From NCBI GenBank assembly GCA_030549495.1, contig JAUIRK010000896.1:789501-853500 (forward strand): a stretch of 64,000 nucleotides of DNA, given 5' to 3'. The stretch comes from Nectonema munidae. Lineage: Eukaryota > Nematomorpha > Nectonematoida > Nectonematidae. Every line of letters starts with the position of its first letter. Positions within the stretch are counted from its first letter, which is position 1. The notes beneath the pieces were generated by a model. That model was given only the letters and a program-made list of their open reading frames with translations. It did not search any database and was not told the DNA's origin. Positions 11,200-23,006 of this stretch are shown here, piece by piece. Both the position numbers and the translations under genes were made by a program.

Positions 11200-12744
11200 G
11201 CTAACTAATCTGAATAATTATGTAATTAATTTAAAAAGTAAATAATTTTTATGAGTCCACAAATGTCCATTTCCACAATTTGGACATTTTTTCGTTTAGA
11301 CAAATTTTTTTCCACTTTAAATTTAATAGTAAACTTTTGATTATATATTACGTTGTATATTTTGTATTCAATTTTCAAATCAAAAAACACCCTTATGAAA
11401 AATATCTTTCTACTTTAATTGCTTCCCTTTAGAACATAATATACAACATTTTAACTGCTTCCAAAATTGAAAAGGTAAATAACTTTCATTCTCATTCTAA
11501 AATTATTTCTAAGTAGAAAGAACTTTTGTTAATTCATTCAATTTACTATTAATGTGGATAAAACTATCAAAAATCTAAATTTCAAAGAAAAAATCAGTAA
11601 AACAAACAATTAAAGCTTTAAATGATTCATTCAGAACTAAAACATACTTAAAGTAGAAAACTCTATTTTTAATTGAAGAAGAAAAAAGACAAACATAAAG
11701 TAAAAAGGATAGAACTTAAAATTTAAAAGAACGAACTTAACCTGAAAAAACGAATTTAAAGTAAAAATGCTATATCAGTATACTTTCGTACATTTGTTTT
11801 TCTCATATTCTTTCCTCTCTTCTTTTATCGTCTAAAGAAGCTTTGAAGAGGCAAAATATTACAAAATAGTTAATCTTCATCAAAAAAGTTTTTTACAATA
11901 TCCTTTAAATTATTTGTTCACTAATTTTGATGACCTTTCAGCATTACTTCATTTATATTTGCTAATATGCACATTATATTTTCAGAGTGTTGATTCTTTG
12001 CTAGATATTTTTCTCTAACAAAGCCATATGCTAATCTTGATCCTGACTTCTTCTCTTGTGCTCTTGGTGAGATGGGGAAAACTGGATCAAATCCCACCTG
12101 TGCCGCCTCCTTTTCCACCTCACCCCACAAGCACGCACGACTTTAAAAGTATTTACCTGCTATTCAATATACCGCTAACTCAAAGTAATACGATAAGAGC
12201 AACATATGAACACATAATTATCATCTAAATTATAATCACATGTTTTCACAGATAAATATTATACTGTCCAAATTAGTGGATGCGGTGTTATGGTAAAGCC
12301 ACTTTCCACTTCAATGCTATGATTAAGAAAATGAAATTCTTTGAATGAAGAGTTTTGTTTTTTTTGATAGCGAATCTTATGCATTTATTCAAAAAATCCA
12401 AGATTTTATGCTAGATTAAATCTAGATTTTTATTTTTTCAAAAAATATATCAATGTGCAACACAATTCCACTCTAAAAGTGTTTAACTTCTAAATTTTAA
12501 AACTAATAATGACTAAATAAATTTGATATCAAATTAAAATTTCAAAATTTAAGAAAAAAAATTCTCCCTTTCTTCTTTCATTTTCTTTTTTTAAGACAAA
12601 ATTTTTTAACATAATGTTTTTTCATAAGAATCAGTAAACTTACCATTTTCTGCATTAGTGAATATGTAAATATTTTAATCGTTTTAGGAGATTATTCAAA
12701 AGGATTCTAGTTGCTTGTTCCATTTCAGTCACATGTCTGATAGT
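11200..12744. other. No recognised gene; one unusually G+C-richer open frame
   Basis: Mostly A/T-rich with many short 'taaagtagaaa' style runs. A minus-strand frame at 11921-12130 (69 codons) has a locally higher G+C start (about 12045-12130), but no domain is recognised and no splice context is convincing. It could equally be a degenerate element end. Confidence 0.3.
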
Positions 12745-13118
12745 TCCCTTATCAGGCAAACATGGGTCAGACCCGAGAAACTTTAAAAATGAAGATTTTT
12801 TGTCATAAATTATAAATATAGTTTTGCAACTTTTAAAATGCCTCATTTTACTTGTATTTAAATCATTCAAAAAATATTTTTGTCAAAGTTATTTTTTTTT
12901 CGGCAACGACCTAAAAATGTTTAGCACTACGTTGCAGGTAAACATGGGTCTAATAGACCTTATAAGCAGTGAGCACTCACAAAAACATATTATTTGTGTG
13001 AAATGTAGTAAAAATAAATAAATAAATTTAATATTTTTACAATTAAATAATAGTAAGTGTTTGTTCATTAACTATTGAACTTTGAAAAACTTTAAACAAA
13101 TAAAGAAAACCTTTTTTG

Positions 13119-13384
13119 GGGCGCGTCTTTTCACCCAAAAACACATTCAAAAAAAACCTAAAAACTAGTTTTATTAAATTGTTTTTCTCTCTTTTTTATA
13201 TATATTTTAGTATGTAATGTACTAACTCTTGCTTTAGGCTTTACTAACTTTTAATATCCAACTTTTGAACTCAATTGATTAATTGTAATTTTTTGTTGAA
13301 TTTGACTGATTAATTGATTTAAATATTTTCTGTTGCTACCTATGATGTTATTTTTTGAATGTGTTTTGGGGTGAAAAGATGCTC
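13119..13384. mobile_element. MITE with about 36-bp inverted repeats and 8-9 bp target duplication
   Basis: The left arm gcgcgtcttttcacccaaaa and the right arm (complement of ttttggggtgaaaagatgct) pair over about 36 bp. Both sides are flanked by cttttttg (13111-13118 and 13385-13392), extendable to ccttttttg by one shared C. An 8-9 bp duplication fits hAT or Mutator-like mobilisation. The 266-bp interior is A/T-rich and non-coding. Confidence 0.6.
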
Positions 13385-13741
13385 CTTTTTTGTAGTAAAT
13401 TGCTGAACTTTAATATTTCTCGCAATATAAAAAATATTTATAGTTACATATATGCACAAGAAATCATTAATTTAAAGGTTATAGATACGCTAAATGTACA
13501 AAATATAAAAATTATCATAAACAAAATAGTATTTGTGAAAACAAAAAAGCCGGGCCCGTTGGATCCATGTTTATCTAAATCGTAAGGAAAATATGTTTGC
13601 CGCATGTGGATAAAGAAAGTGTTACGACATTAAAAAATTTTTTTTTGAAATTTTTCAAAAATGAAAGATCATGAGCTCAAATTCATATAATATAAGTCTT
13701 ATGGGCACCACCAATATAAAAGTTCTTCACTGTAATAAAAA

Positions 13742-14000
13742 AATAATATATACCATTTTTACTTCTAAATTATCTTTTTTTTACTACTAAATTGTTTTTT
13801 TAAATTCTAGTTTGTCTTTTTATAATTATAAACGATCTTTCTAAAATACAAAATAAAATTGAAAAAAGTGAAATTAGAATTGAAGAAAGACCATTTATTT
13901 AGATTTTAAAAAAAGACAAAAACGAGAAATTAGAATTGAAAAAAGACAATTTCGAACTAAAAAAAGACAATTTAGTAGTAAAAATGGTATATATTTCATT
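13742..14000. mobile_element. Foldback MITE with repeated internal blocks
   Basis: Inverted arms start tataccatttttac at about 13750 and end gtaaaaatggtata at about 13978-13991. They continue inward with repeated 'ctaaattgtcttttttt' blocks. In the right arm this block recurs about three times (agacaatttag, agacaatttcg, agacaaaaacg), as expected of subterminal repeats. Target duplication is unclear, with TA-rich flanks. Confidence 0.45.
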
Positions 14001-14446
14001 ATTTACTATGGGTATTTCAATACAATTAATTTTAATAACTTTAGGGAGGTAACAGCAGATAGAGCAAATTTGTACTTTGATACTTGATTAAAATGATCAA
14101 GTAAGCGTCTATTTTGTATTATACTATAAACCTCTTTATATCATAGATAGATGAATACTTTTTTTTTCTGCTCTAAAAATATTTGGAACATTGAATTTTA
14201 AGATTTTTGACCTAATTATAATTTTTCAACGAAGGACACGCTATCTCTACAACAATATAAAAATATTTATGATGTTACGTTATTTCCTTCATAAGAAAAA
14301 AGACACTTTTATTAATATTTTATTTATTTGTAAACAATTTAAGGAAAAATAATTTTTTTTAATTTAGCTGTTTACAAAAATATTTTTATATTTCAAATTT
14401 TTGCTTGTTTTATTATTGAAATGCTAGTATTTATCAGGGGTCTGCA

Positions 14447-14520
14447 ACCTTTTGATAATGAAGTGCTAACTAAATGTATTTTACAAACGCCTTGGGTGTA
14501 CCAACCACATAATAACAATT
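14447..14520. repeat. Unpaired hAT-like left terminus
   Basis: The sequence caggggtctgcaacct has the form of a hAT terminal repeat, and the following bases resemble non-coding hAT ends. No matching right end was found downstream within about 1 kb. Confidence 0.3.
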
Positions 14521-15216
14521 TTAGAGTTAATACTTTTGATACATAACAGAACTTTTTTTATTAACCTTTTTCATGCCACTAATAATAATAATGAGATATA
14601 TTTTGAAAAACTATATTATTTTATTTATATAGCTATAAGAAAATGAAAAAAATGTTTGGAAATTTTTTTTTTCTAAAACTCTAGTCAAAATATGAAGACC
14701 TTGCCATATGGGGACATCTATTTTAAAACATTTTTTTCTTTTTAACATTTCGTATGTTTATTCAATGTTTTTATTTTAATAAACATTTAATTTTTCAATT
14801 TTTTTTTAAAAGAAATAGAAAATAATGTATTCGCACCAAAAAGAGTAAAAATCACCCCTCATTTATGAAAATTAAAAACAATAAAAAAATTTTTTTGAAG
14901 TAAATACAATATGAACTTTTAAACAGTTTTTCAAATTATGAAAAACTAAAATAAATGTGTCTCATATCAATCAACTAAAATGTGTTCCCACATGGGAACA
15001 TTGGCATGATAAAGGTAAAAGCTTTATTAATTCACAAAAAATGTAATTTTTTTCATCACATCATGAACAAGGCAGTCAAATCAAACCTTTATTTTTGTTT
15101 TCCAAAATCCGTGTAACCGCCACTTTTCTTTCCATTTTATTATAAAATTGGCTGCAAAATAAGATACGTTTTTAATGAAGTCTACTTATAAAGTCTCCTT
15201 GTTTAGACTAGGCATG

Positions 15217-15352
15217 TTAACCCTTGCGTGATCAGTGTATCATATATGATACATAAACAATTTTACCTTCGTCTGCTTTTTCAAATAGTTTTGTATATGA
15301 ATCTTCTGCTTTTTATAAAAATCGTCTGATTTTTCTGGTAATGAAAGGGTAG
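15217..15352 (+). mobile_element. TTAA-flanked MITE, family D1
   Basis: Starts ttaacccttgcgtgatcag. A perfect 18-bp palindrome, tgtatcatatatgataca, lies at 15236-15253, just inside the left terminus. Three blocks follow: cgtctgctttt, tcttctgctttt and tcgtctgattttt. The right end ggtaatgaaagggt is degenerate. The palindrome and block order match family A, although the overall sequence differs. Confidence 0.6.
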
Positions 15353-15530
15353 AAGATATGATATCTACTGTTAAACATACAACTAATTTTAAGAAAGAGG
15401 TTTGCAACGTCACTTTAAAAAACAGGCCCAATTTTGCTAAGATTTATAATTTCGTATCATTAAAATTATGATATTCAGTGGTTTTTTTTCATTGAAATAT
15501 AATACTAAAATATAGCTAACTTCAAATAAT

Positions 15531-15656
15531 TTAACCCGTTAACGACCAGAATAATCAGACGATATCTAATGTAAAGCAGAAGATTTGTATTAAAGAGCTT
15601 TGATAAACGCAGACGATTTTATTTTTGTAAAGTCGACTATAGTCGACATGGGCGTA
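15531..15656 (+). mobile_element. TTAA-flanked MITE, family A, copy 2
   Basis: Almost identical to the copy at 2428 through the palindrome gtcgactatagtcgac (15632-15647); the right terminus is degraded (gggcgtaatag). It lies about 180 bp from family D1, so two TTAA elements inserted close together. Confidence 0.7.
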
Positions 15657-17169
15657 ATAGATGATAAAAACATGTGACGGTGTTACTTAATTATTATGAT
15701 ATCTTATCGTAAAATATAGTCAGAGGGGTACATGGCTCCTCCACTATACCCACTTTTTTAACATGCATTCGAACTGACTGATTAAATTTGCTTAATATTT
15801 CTAAAATTTTTGTCAATATAAATGAAAAGGCGCGAAATTTTTTGCAGCTCTCAGTGATGATATAGATTTATTATGATCAAATTTTTATGTATAAAAAAAT
15901 TTGACCCTTACACGCAAAATATCGGTTTATTTTTTGCCTATAGAGGTAAAAATATTGGCATGCAGCCATAAGTTGCCGAACACTGATAGAAGACCGCATG
16001 CAAAATAAACAAACTAATTACAGGAAGATTAACTAACTAATTATATCCATCTATCTAATCAAGTATAAAACCAACTAATATTGATTGTTTATAATTTTTT
16101 GATAGTTTTTCCATAAATATTTTAAGAATGTTAAATTATGTGAAAAAAGTTTTCGCAATAAATTTTGTTCCTAAGGGATTTTTAACCTGACGTGTTGTCC
16201 TCCTGGCAAGGCTCAATATAAAAAAATATACGCTATCCTAAATATGTAACATATGAAAAGTATATAATGTGTGTAATTACTGCTTTTCATTAAAAATAAC
16301 TCATTTAAAATATCGTTAACCTATAATGCAATTTCTGATTAAAAATTGTTTTGTTTAATATTTAAATATTTATCGCTTCTTAATTGTCAACTGGTCATGA
16401 TATTTATTTATCATGTGTTTTCAACTTTTGGGGACGACATTAGAAGTAACCATTAAAATTTTCAAAATTATTATATATTTAAAATAATTAGAAAATAACT
16501 GACTTTTATCATTTTAAAGATTTACTATTACTCATTATAACATTGTAATCAATAGAAATAATGATGGGTTATGCTTCTTAATTCCTTCGTCCTTTCTATT
16601 GAGTACAAATCCTATAAAAACAGGGGATTTTCTCATGTCACGAAGTTATGGCAGATATAAATCTATATATCAATGGAATATTTATTTTTTTTATCATGTG
16701 TAAATGTTTATTATTGCATTATTAAAGTGTTAAATTTATTGTTAACATGCCACGTAGTTACCTTCTTTAATTTTTTAATTAAAAGTAAATCGATTTCTTT
16801 AAACATACTAAGTAAAGATTTAAAGCACATATTCCACAAAAGGTAAGACAGAGAGCCAGTTATAAAATTCTTAATGCCACTGACGAAATGCGATTTACCC
16901 ATTTTCCATTCTGCAGAAAGAATATTATTACAGAGTGTAAGAAGGGGAATTAAAGAATATGATGAAAGATTCCCCTTATTGCAACATGCTTTTTAAGGCT
17001 GACATCGTATTAATACATTTAATATAAAAGAAAAAATACAATCCGTTAAAAATCCAGTTTCGGAATAAAAGCTCAATATGCTCTATAAAAGCTCAGTATA
17101 CGAATTAATTCAAAAGTTTGGTTAAAAAATTTGTAAGATTATTCAAGGTCAGTTTCATCAACCATGACT
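15657..17169. other. No recognised feature
   Basis: A/T-rich sequence. The minus-strand open frame at 16711-16902 has no recognisable domain. Confidence 0.4.
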
Positions 17170-17177
17170 GCATACGA

Positions 17178-19011
17178 CAGGGGTTCTTAACCTCGGTTCC
17201 ATGGATGGGCCTCAGGGGTCCGTGAAGGTCAAATTAAAAATTAGGATTTACATTCAATATATTTACGAACAAATGTCCATATTTCATAAGGAAAAAAACC
17301 AAGTTTCAAATTTCTACACCATCTTCTTTTCCCTCACCAACTGTTCTATCAAGTTTGAACAGGGCTAGTTTATATTCGTAATTATATCCTGTCTGCGATA
17401 CAGTGTGACTATTTATAAACCCCATTAACATGGACATTTTACGAGGTATTACATGACGTCATCCCATATCCGGTACCGTTATGTACTCTATTTTGGAGCA
17501 AGTAATGGAAGAACTGGCATTTACGCCATTTCCTTTAAGCATGCAATTGGATGGCCGTACTGATCTTGCCCAGTGCAGCCAGCTCCTGGTATTTGTCCGT
17601 TATATGCATATTGACCCCATCAAAGAGGAATTCCTATTTTGTGAACCCCTTTTGGAAACTACAAAGGCCATTGACATTTTAGAAATAGTGAATAGTTTGC
17701 TAGGCAAAACTACGACTGAAAGAAAAATGTTGGTAATCTGTGCACAGACGGGGCACCTGCAATGCTTGGCAACTAATCTGGTTTTGCTGCATTTTTGCAG
17801 AAAGATGCTCCTCAGGCCATCGTGGCCCATTGCTTTTTACATCGGCATGCATTGGCGTAAAAGATCTGACACCAATTCTGAAAGAAATATTCTCTAGTTG
17901 TATGAAAGTCGTCAACTTCATCAGAGCCAGGGCCGTTATCCATCCTGTTTTCAAGAGGTTTTGTCCTGAAATGGGATCACAATATGAAGTTCTTCTCTAC
18001 CACACAGAAGTTCGCTGCCTTTCAAGAAGACAACTCTTGGAACGTTTGATTGAACTTCGAGTAGAAGTTTCATTGCTTTTGAGAGAAAAAGAAAGCTCAC
18101 TTTCAGAACAGTTTGAAAGTGAAGAATTCATCAAGCCTACATGACTGACATTTTTGGTCTTATGAATGAGGTGACTTTTGCCATTCAAGAAACTGATATT
18201 ATCATTATGGATGCTTCAGAAAGACTCCAAGCCTTTCTGGCCAAGCTGCCACTATAGAAGAGGAGGTTGGAGGCAGGTACCTATGGAAAATTTCCAATAT
18301 AAAGGGAACTGAAAATATCAGAGCCTTATCAATTTCTTTGTAGGAACAATTCTGCAAACATCTGGGTACTCTGCAGAAGTCTTTTAAAAGTTACTTCTGA
18401 TCAGGTGACCTTAAAATTGAAAAATGGATTCGTAACCCTTTCCTTGCCGACATAGACTGCATCATTGATGAGGACTTTGCCAAAGATGACCTCATTGACA
18501 TGAGAACGTTACGAATTGAGTTCAACAAAGAGCTTTGGAGAATTCTGTTGAGCGTTAACAAAAGCCTACCGCGTCTGGTAAAGCGAGATATGTGTGCTCT
18601 GATTCCGTTTGCTACTATATATCTTTGTGAGTGGTTTTCAGCACTTGTTTCTATAAAGGCGAAGAACCGAAATCGATTGTAAGTCAAAAATGACATGTGT
18701 GTTACATTGTCAAAGACCACTCCACAGATTCCTCTTCTTATTCAAGCCAAACAACAACCGTCTCACTGAAATGAACTTTTTAGGAAAATTGAAGTTTTTG
18801 TTTTGTTTAATTTGCACAAGATAATTGTATTTCAGTTTTCATATTGTTTACTTTAGTCATACTTTGTGCATGCCATGCACTATATAATATTTAATTAAGT
18901 ACATTCATTGCATGCAATGTTATGTTTATTTACATTTCTATAGGAAAGAGGCCCACAACTTTCACCAGATTCTCAAGGGGGTCCTGACTCAAAAAAGGTT
19001 AAGAACCATTG
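17178..19011 (+). mobile_element. Full-length decayed hAT transposon (ZBED5-like)
   Basis: Terminal repeats caggggttcttaacct and aggttaagaaccattg delimit an 1834-bp element. The flanks gcatacga (17170-17177) and gcatagga (19012-19019) form an 8-bp duplication with one mismatch. The interior is a plus-strand transposase pseudogene. The local base composition is noticeably richer in G+C than its surroundings, consistent with a transposon of separate origin. Confidence 0.85.
17481..18720 (+). pseudogene. hAT transposase, ZBED5/FAM200-like, broken
   Basis: Frames from 17481, 17820 and 18380 carry the family's blocks in order. They are FPLSMQLDGRTDLAQCSQLL (containing the first catalytic Asp of the RNase H fold), VFVRYMHIDPIKEEFLFCEP, VVNFIRARA, GSQYEVLLYHTEVRCLSRRQ and the C-terminal dimerisation-type block LIPFATIYLCEWFSALVSIK. 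Stops and shifts separate them, and part of the region around the second Asp (about 17700-17830) is scrambled by frameshift. Intact relatives are about 550-600 residues and include an N-terminal BED zinc finger, which is absent here, so this copy is an internally deleted derivative. Not functional. Confidence 0.8.
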
Positions 19012-19128
19012 GCATAGGAAGTATAATGTAAATTTGAAAAATAAAAGCCAAAAATTTAGTTAAGACTTAGATGCAAACTAACTTTAAAACTTGCTCAAAG
19101 ATGTTGTTTTTTTCAGTGAGAATTTGAA

Positions 19129-19290
19129 ATATATTTTCAAAAATTGAAACCATTTCACTTTGTTGGCTCCGAAAATTTACTATAAACAATGTAGAGCATT
19201 ATTCAAATGCCTGATTTTTTAATTTATTGCAGATAAACTTATGTGGAGCTAACGAAATTAAAAGGTTTCAATTTTTGAAAATATATTAAA
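19129..19290. repeat. Short foldback repeat
   Basis: Arms 19131-19170 and 19244-19286 are inverted copies (tattttcaaaaattgaaacc against its complement). Each continues into ggctcc or ggagct at the loop side, with a loop of about 73 bp. Probably a small MITE; no target duplication can be assigned in the A/T-rich flanks. Confidence 0.5.
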
Positions 19291-20325
19291 AAAAACATTA
19301 TATTCATTGAAAACAAAATCGCTAAAAAAAATTAGAAATCTATTCTAAAGTTTAGATATATTCGTTATATATAACAAAACTAGTGTAATTTTATTTTTGA
19401 TCAAACGTTATGAGATAACGATTACCACTCTAATACTTCGTTATAATCGACTACAATTAGTGAGTATTAGAAATTTATTTTTTTACCCCTATTAAAAGGA
19501 AAAGGATTTTTACTCAGTACTCTCCTATTTTTTATTACAGCAAATCAAAAAGGAACACACATTATTATAAAAAAGTATGATCTAGGTATATGGCTGCAAT
19601 ATGTAAATAAGATCATTAGGAGTTATCTCCATTTTTCCATCCTTTTCAAAAGCATAATGATTTTTACAGAGTTGTCTCCCCATTTTTATTATATCAAATC
19701 AAACACAGAGAGATAAAAAGTATTAAATTAAATAGAAAGGAAAATCAAGATATGTAGTAGTAATATTTAATAGCAAAATAAATTATGAGGCGTTATCGCA
19801 AGTCTTCACCCTTTCGACGTAATGGATGAAATAATCTTCCAATTATTATATATCATAGAGTCGATGAAAACTTTGGTATTATTTTTTGAGATTTAATATA
19901 TCAAATATGGATTAAGAGACCGTTCAAGGGGTAAAGCAAATATGGTCACATATGACATGTGGTCACTCAAATACTCAAGAATGAAAAAACTTCTACTGGA
20001 TACCTTTCCTTGTGTTGACGCTGTTTGAATAGAAATTGAATTGATTGCTTTCAAGTCTGGTGATAAACGCTGAATAAATGTCAATAGTTTTGAAGTTATA
20101 CACCTCACAGTTAACCGTGGTTCTTACCTGTTTTGATTACTTATGTTGTCTATTTAGTATAATAAATGTTTATTTTTATAATGTCATAGTGCACTTGTAT
20201 TTGTATATAAATAATATAAATAATATAAATGTTATTTGTATATAAAATTTGTATTTGTTAAAATGAAGTTGGCATATTTAAAATGTATGTGATTTTATGA
20301 TGACAATGTTTTCATGATTTTTTAG
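19291..20325. other. No recognised gene; possible intron of the gene ending at 20441
   Basis: If 20326-20441 is a terminal exon, this stretch would be its upstream intron. Nothing in it was recognised. The minus-strand frame 19893-20108 has somewhat ordered codons but no recognised domain. Confidence 0.3.
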
Positions 20326-20441
20326 AAGATTCTACTTGGGAAAAAGTTGATTCCTGGACGTTGAGAAAAAAGATTGATGCTTGGGATGAAAGAGGTTTTA
20401 ATATTGGTCCAGAAATTAAAGTCTACTCGGCAAAACATTAG
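20326..20441 (+). CDS. Candidate terminal exon of an unidentified host gene
   Basis: A polypyrimidine stretch ends in ...tttttagAAG, a good 3' splice acceptor. The frame then stays open to TAG at 20439-20441. Its codons are mixed and give residues unlike A/T-random translation, for example WEKVDSWTLRKKIDAWDERG. A polyadenylation signal AATAAA sits at 20504-20509, about 60 bases past the stop. I do not recognise the protein and cannot see an upstream exon with confidence. It could instead be a fragment of a captured cDNA or chance. Confidence 0.35.
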
Positions 20442-21927
20442 TGAAACAATTTATTTATTCATCACGATAATAGATATTTATCAGTAAACCATTAATCATA
20501 TGAAATAAATATACTTTGATTTAAATGTTTTTCTAAATTTTAGAGTAACTTGACTTTTTTTTTCTATATAATTAATATATATATATATTAATCAATCTTG
20601 AGAATTTATAGTGGGCCTGAGTAAGTTTGGTAGATCTTTCGCTTTGAATACATTAACAAACCGACTCGATGGTATCCTTACCTTGTATATGGATGTATGA
20701 ATTTTTATATTTTTTTCCGATTCTAATTTTTCATCAGCGCAATCTTTTCAAAACTTTCTGATATCTTGATTTTTTGAAGCAAATTAAAAATATTGCGATG
20801 CATTTCAATGTTTCATCTATTTAGAATGAAAAATGAAAAAAAAAAGGTAAAAAAAAAGTAAATAAATATATTTCAATAAATAGTTCCAATATTAAAATAT
20901 TGTATTTTTTAAATGTATTTGAAAAAAATAAAGATTTTGAAAAGTTTTTGAACTTATAATAAATATATAAAAAATAAAAAATCCTTTTTTTATTATAATT
21001 AGTTGTTAACATTCAAAGAAAAAGCATTATTTTTATTTTGTTCAAAAATCAAGATTTTGGAAAGTTTTAAGGATATATCGAGCTATTTCGATAGAAAAAA
21101 GGTCACACCATGGTTTCTTGAAGTTGATGAAGAAATTCTGACATTTCTATTAGACAATCTCGAGGGTATAAATATATATGAAAATCCTTATAATTAAATG
21201 AACTATAAAAGATAGAATAAAAGAAAACCATTTATTTCTTTATAATTATAAAATACTCATAAATAAAAAGGAACTTTGGAAAAATTAACTTTGGAGATTG
21301 TAAAATCAAATGTAAAATTTTACGTTGAGTTGAGTTATTAAAATAAATTAAAACTCTTTGATTTTAAATAGGAATGAAATCGGTTCAATCGAATTTGATG
21401 ACATTAGCAAAAACGGGCATTTAGAGTTATTAAAAACTCAAGCACACTTTTGAATGTTACAATACAAAAAGAGATCAATTATAGAGAATGAAGTTAGTGA
21501 TTGACTTTTGAAGAATGATAAGTAAGAACAACTACGCTATCTGTGAGCACATTGTGAAGCGATTGTCCTAAAAAGGAAAAGATGTGATATAAGGCAAAAT
21601 CTACATGTAAATGAGAATTACAGTAATTTCACATATCCTCAAAGCCAAGTTGTCTTCAGCCAACTTTCTACCGCGTCTAGAAGCGATCTAAAATGTAATG
21701 TATGTGTTAATTCTAAAACTTCTTATAACTTCAAAATATTTGAAGCGATAAAAAAAGAGGCAGAGGATTGAAAGAGCAGGACTCTCGTAAGAGCTCAAAA
21801 TGCATAAGGGAATGGAATGGACCTAAATTACAATCAAGAAAAATATTTATCAACTTATTCATTTTAAAATCGATAGAAGAATCTAGTACTAGTTCATTAT
21901 ATTAACCATAATCAGTGCATCATTTTA
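20442..21927. other. A/T-rich DNA, no recognised gene
   Basis: Contains an A/T hairpin around 20565-20593 (ttaatatatatatatattaa) and long low-complexity runs at 20820-21000. Open frames here reflect A/T bias. Confidence 0.4.
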
Positions 21928-22369
21928 TAGTAAAACCTCCATTAGTTAACACTCGAAACAGTGAACACTTTTTGAAAGCCTCAATTTATTATTGTAAGCC
22001 AAGAATGAGCAATCATTTTGATATGGAGGCTGAATTGAAGTCTACATACTGTTTAGCGCACGGTGTTAATCTATAAAAATCTGTAAAGCATATTAGAAAA
22101 TTGCAAATATATATGCCTCATTCAATGTACTTATGCAAAAATATTTTTTTTTATTATTCAGATATTTTGCATCATTATTTTTGAAGAAAAAGAACTTGAA
22201 GTTGTTTTAAAACTTGTCAAAGCTTCAATGTCTTTGAGGTCACCTTTTAAAAGATTTACGAAAAATACTTTTAGATTTGCACAATATGGTCGTAAACCAA
22301 TATAGACTCTTTATAATGAACACTTTCATTAAGTCTGAGAGGTGTTTGATATAGAGAGGTTTAACTGTA
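21928..22369. mobile_element. pogo/Tigger-type MITE
   Basis: The left end tagtaaaacctccattagtt and the right end gagaggtttaactgta form a diverged inverted pair of the Tigger type (CAGT.AAACCTC). TA dinucleotides sit at the borders. Internal 'gtgaacact' and 'agtgttcat' motifs are also inverted. About 440 bp and non-coding. Confidence 0.55.
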
Positions 22370-22672
22370 CTTCATCTGATATTTGTGCACAATATGTAGA
22401 CAAAAGTCGGAATTAGACTTTATAGAAAAAAATATCAGAATTAAAAAAGTATTTTGACTGATTATGCTGATAATAAGAAAACACAAATTTTAATTTGGAG
22501 GGGCGTAATGGGGCATTCATTAGTCTATATGCTTACTTACATGCTCTGTCTAAAATTAAGATAAAACTTTTACTTAAAGCAGTTCTACTCTTTGTTTATA
22601 AGTTCTATATTTTAATTTCTAATTTAAATAGAGCTCGTTACGTATAAAAAACTACTAAATTTTATCCTTGAT

Positions 22673-22950
22673 ATGATTTACCCTGATTTTGCTAACCACT
22701 GTCCTAGATCAAGAAACCATCCAAGATTTCAGGCAGTACTATGGAAAAAAATGCCTAGTGCCATCAGCGCGAATCCTAACAAAACTGAGATGGATATGAT
22801 TGACGTGTCATATGATATTCAATGGATAAGGGGTGAAGGATGTGAAAAAGTCAACCGTAGCTGCTTTCTTCAAAATTTGAATTTAGCCAGAAGTTGAGAA
22901 TGCAGACGACAACATTCCTCAAAGTCTATCATTCCAAAGCTTATCATCCC
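22673..22950 (+). pseudogene. Possible Tigger transposase C-terminal fragment
   Basis: A 74-codon frame includes EMDMIDVSYDIQWIRGEGC followed by VNRSCFLQNLNLA. It loosely resembles the Tigger/jerky segment where a hydrophobic helix with a conserved Trp precedes a NCFxKAGF-like motif. It lies just left of a pogo-type MITE. The resemblance is weak. Confidence 0.3.
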
Positions 22951-23006
22951 AACGCACCCTTTTCTTGGCAAAACTTAATCATGGCCCCAGAAGCGAAATT
23001 TAACTA

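Noticed and set aside
11921-12130. Conserved small gene on the minus strand
   Set aside because: Locally richer in G+C but without recognisable domain, splice context or second copy to support it.
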